This document shows, one piece after another, positions 4,961-6,874 of a stretch of DNA of 6,874 nt. Location of the stretch: assembly GCA_902783305.1 (NCBI GenBank), contig CACZQU010000032.1:1-6874 (forward strand). Reading direction: 5' to 3'. Made by a program: the position numbers and the translations under genes. Each line of letters begins with the position of its first letter. The first letter of the stretch is position 1. The stretch comes from an uncultured Lachnospiraceae bacterium (lineage in GTDB: Bacteria > Bacillota > Clostridia > Lachnospirales > Lachnospiraceae). Below the pieces are notes generated by a model, which was not told the origin of the DNA, ran no database searches, and saw nothing but the letters and a program-made list of their open reading frames with translations.

Positions 4961-6379
4961 ATGTCATACATCATAAAAAACTTAGATAAGCTTATAGGAA
5001 TATTTGCCTTGATTACAGCTATTATCGTCCCAGAAAACCAGAAAAAATGGGGGATTGTTTTTATTGTCATAGCGATCTTTATTTATATCATTGGATTTAT
5101 TTCCGAAAACAAGCCTGCAAAGCAGAAAAAATGGGGGCTTATACTAGGTGTTATAGCAATTATTATTATTATGATAACATTCTTTTCCGGCAATGACTCT
5201 AGACAAGAAGAAACTACAACTATAGAAGAACAAGAGGAATTGGATCCACAAGATATACAATCTGACAATGATTCCGACGAGGAAAACGATCAGCCACAAG
5301 ATATACAAACTGATGATGGTCCCGACGAGGAGAACGATCAGCCACAAGATATACAAGCTGACATTGATTCCGATGAGGAAGAGAGCAGAATTTGTGAAGA
5401 TGTCTACATTACTGATGATACTTTTGAAGACGGTAACAGAGGTATGGCTTCATTGTACTGTGATACTTCGAAAATGTTCCCCATATGGTTTGAAGGCGAT
5501 TTGGATGATGTATACCTTTCTTGTATTGTTGATAATATCGGATCGTCATATGCCAGTATTAAAAACACAAAACTTATTATTGATAATTTCGAGCCAGTCA
5601 CTATGGAAGAAGTGCTTCTTTTACATGAAGAGTCCCATGCAGGAGTGCCATCAGAAGTAGAGGGAGACGTGAATTTATTCAATATTTCAAATAATCGTGC
5701 AGAATACGATGTTAATTTCTATGTTTATAATGACTATGAAGAAGGAGTGGAGATAAAGCTTCGCGAAGGACAATCATTTAATGTAGATCAGGTAAGCCAG
5801 ACAAGATTCATTCTTTATCCTAAACTTTTGAAATCTGGTATCTATACATACCATATCAAGGTTGATTACGAGTATAACAAAACAGATTATTCTATGGAGA
5901 CACAATCTGTTTCATTTATATATATTAATGGAGACTCTAGTGATTATAAGTATGACTATAATGAACTCAGCGCACTCTGTTTAAATAGAGAATGTTATAG
6001 TGAGGAAACCGGCTTGACGATGTATTATGCTATTGAAGGGCGCACACTTAGGGTTCATGACACAAGTATAATATCCTACGATAATGACTTTGGACGGTAC
6101 TTTTCGCTAATTGATACTATATTAGTTGAAGAAGGAACTGAGATAATTGAAGCATATGCATTTGGAGAAGAACCAGGACTAATTAATGTAACAGAAGTTT
6201 ATCTGCCGGGGTCATTGAAGTATATTGATGTGGATTGTTTTTACTTTAATCTGGGCCGTTTAAAGACAATATATTTTGGTGGAACAGAAGAACAATGGGA
6301 TTCTTTAATTACAAATTCTGAAAGCGATAGAATAGAAAATATTGAAGGGGTGGAAATAATCTGTAATTATGAGTATTGA
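4961..6379 (+). CDS. Membrane-anchored surface protein with acidic repeats and leucine-rich C-terminus
   Basis: A 472-residue protein. I take the ATG at 4961, with GAGGTG (4949-4954) six bases upstream, over a TTG eight codons earlier. Three hydrophobic segments (about 11-24, 31-48, 59-77) anchor it. The second and third are an internal duplication: QKKWG...VIAI occurs at 27-38 and 55-66. An acidic low-complexity stalk follows (80-143), with three 16-residue repeats starting PQDIQ. The middle (145-350) is rich in aromatic and acidic residues and unrecognised. The C-terminus (about 385-470) has LRR_5/BspA-like leucine-rich features: IIEAYAFG, VTEVYLPGSLKYIDVDCF, LKTIYFGGTEEQWDSL, a pattern common in Lachnospiraceae surface proteins and generally used for binding. 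The gene is visibly more A/T-rich than those to its left. It probably displays its C-terminal domain outside the cell; the ligand is unknown. Confidence 0.85.
   Translation: MSYIIKNLDKLIGIFALITAIIVPENQKKWGIVFIVIAIFIYIIGFISENKPAKQKKWGLILGVIAIIIIMITFFSGNDSRQEETTTIEEQEELDPQDIQSDNDSDEENDQPQDIQTDDGPDEENDQPQDIQADIDSDEEESRICEDVYITDDTFEDGNRGMASLYCDTSKMFPIWFEGDLDDVYLSCIVDNIGSSYASIKNTKLIIDNFEPVTMEEVLLLHEESHAGVPSEVEGDVNLFNISNNRAEYDVNFYVYNDYEEGVEIKLREGQSFNVDQVSQTRFILYPKLLKSGIYTYHIKVDYEYNKTDYSMETQSVSFIYINGDSSDYKYDYNELSALCLNRECYSEETGLTMYYAIEGRTLRVHDTSIISYDNDFGRYFSLIDTILVEEGTEIIEAYAFGEEPGLINVTEVYLPGSLKYIDVDCFYFNLGRLKTIYFGGTEEQWDSLITNSESDRIENIEGVEIICNYEY
5036..5194 (+). repeat. In-frame duplication of a membrane-span unit
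   Basis: Two 25-codon blocks, residues 26-50 and 54-78 of the surface protein, align without gaps: both have QKKWG, VIAI and a closing F-x-S-x-N. At DNA level CAGAAAAAATGGGGG is identical at 5039-5053 and 5123-5137, an 84-base offset. The match suggests a relatively recent tandem duplication. Confidence 0.75.
5246..5389 (+). repeat. Three tandem 48-bp units encoding an acidic stalk
   Basis: Units begin at 5246, 5294 and 5342, each with CCACAAGATATACAA, and encode 16 residues (first unit PQDIQSDNDSDEENDQ). Units one and two are nearly identical; the third diverges after DSDEE. The period is a multiple of three, so loss or gain of a unit keeps the frame and only changes stalk length. Confidence 0.9.
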
Positions 6380-6874
6380 TTTGTAGCGGTAGTAAGAGAC
6401 TTGATTTCAAATACACCATAAAAAATTAAAAATACGTTCGATTTTCTTGAAATTGCATTAATCAGACAGTCCAGGAGAAGGATGTATAATTCGCGTGACT
6501 TGATAACATAGCATGGCTGAATAACCCACCCGTCACGGACATTCAGCTCGCCCGTCACGGAAATCAGTTCATCACTCAATAAATACGGGGATGGAAGAAA
6601 AAAGTAACACATGGGAGTGTAGCGTCCTTCCATAAACGAACACTACTACAACGTTCTAAGGGATATACTGCCGCGCATCTGTTTCCCATCGTGGTGAAAG
6701 GTTTTTATATGGGTTCCGTTTCATTTTCCGGTATCATTCAGGTGGACTTGCTCTCGTGACAGGGCAGAGGGAGAGATACAGAGTATGACCTGAATCCGTG
6801 AAGTTGATTTTTTCAAAGGCTCGTAAAAGCCCATAGTTACAGTGTTTATCGTATGTTTTTGTCTAAGATAGCCA
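6380..6874. other. 495-base right flank without a convincing gene
   Basis: Both strands are broken by stops. The longest frame (minus, 6367-6633, 88 codons) has no ribosome site, overlaps the end of the surface-protein gene, and runs through the tandem repeat at 6529-6572. An 8-bp inverted repeat, ATTCAGGT (6736-6743) and ACCTGAAT (6788-6795), is present. No clear terminator follows the surface-protein gene; ATTTCAA (6404-6410) and TTGAAAT (6447-6453) are too far apart. The stretch may be decayed mobile-element sequence, but I recognise no element. Confidence 0.5.
6529..6572 (+). repeat. Two tandem copies of a 22-bp unit
   Basis: CCCGTCACGGA occurs at 6529-6539 and 6551-6561, 22 bases apart. 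The following bases are similar (ACATTCAGCTC and AAATCAGTTC), so the unit is about 22 bp with small differences. It has no assigned role. Confidence 0.65.

Noticed and set aside
5246..5389. CRISPR-like array
   Set aside because: The 48-bp units are contiguous without spacers and encode an in-frame protein repeat.
6402..6453. Terminator of the surface-protein gene
   Set aside because: ATTTCAA and TTGAAAT can pair, but the loop is 36 bases, the stem is A/T-rich and no T-run follows.
6367..6633. An 88-codon minus-strand frame (MEGRYTPMCYFFLPS...)
   Set aside because: No ribosome site, overlaps the end of the surface-protein gene, and runs through a tandem repeat. Left as part of the unassigned flank.

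Overview
The window looks like an accessory region of a Bacillota chromosome, most likely Clostridia and probably Lachnospiraceae. The support is strong Shine-Dalgarno sites, sigma-A-type promoters, A/T-rich genes on the right, a FtsK/SpoIIIE-type protein, and a secreted leucine-rich-repeat ending of a kind common in gut Lachnospiraceae. The assignment comes from style, not from a marker gene. No tRNA, rRNA, CRISPR array or intact transposase was seen.

Left half, minus strand. A C5-cytosine DNA methyltransferase (1-1074) runs off the left edge and has its own promoter. After a gene-poor gap of about 280 bases with hairpins comes an AbiF/Abi_2-family HEPN protein (1355-2284). Directly upstream of it, on the same strand, lies a compact transcription unit: promoter (2423-2451), about 110 nt of structured RNA, and an intrinsic terminator (2306-2354) ending 21 nt before the abiF ATG. 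This arrangement of an AbiF HEPN ribonuclease candidate with a short terminated RNA matches the RNA-antitoxin/AbiF-toxin module recently linked to the ancestry of Cas13. It is the most interesting item here.

Centre. Between abiF and the rightward genes, a second short transcription unit points the other way (+). It has a promoter with perfect consensus hexamers (2594-2623), a leader with a Shine-Dalgarno and a four-codon reading frame, and a strong terminator with nine Ts (2697-2758). It is either a free small RNA or an attenuator leader for the genes that follow. A short open frame (2452-2622) of unknown status also lies here.

Right half, plus strand. Three collinear genes follow: a FtsK/SpoIIIE-like DNA translocase without membrane segments and with the Walker A lysine replaced by valine (2848-4692); a 57-residue single-span membrane protein (4729-4902); and a 472-residue membrane-anchored surface protein with an acidic tandem repeat and a leucine-rich C-terminus (4961-6379). 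The last 495 bases hold no convincing gene, only a short tandem repeat and inverted repeats.

Working together: the methyltransferase (alone or in a restriction-modification system) and AbiF with its RNA suggest a defence island. Linking the FtsK-like protein and the two membrane proteins to defence is inference from neighbourhood and shared strand only.
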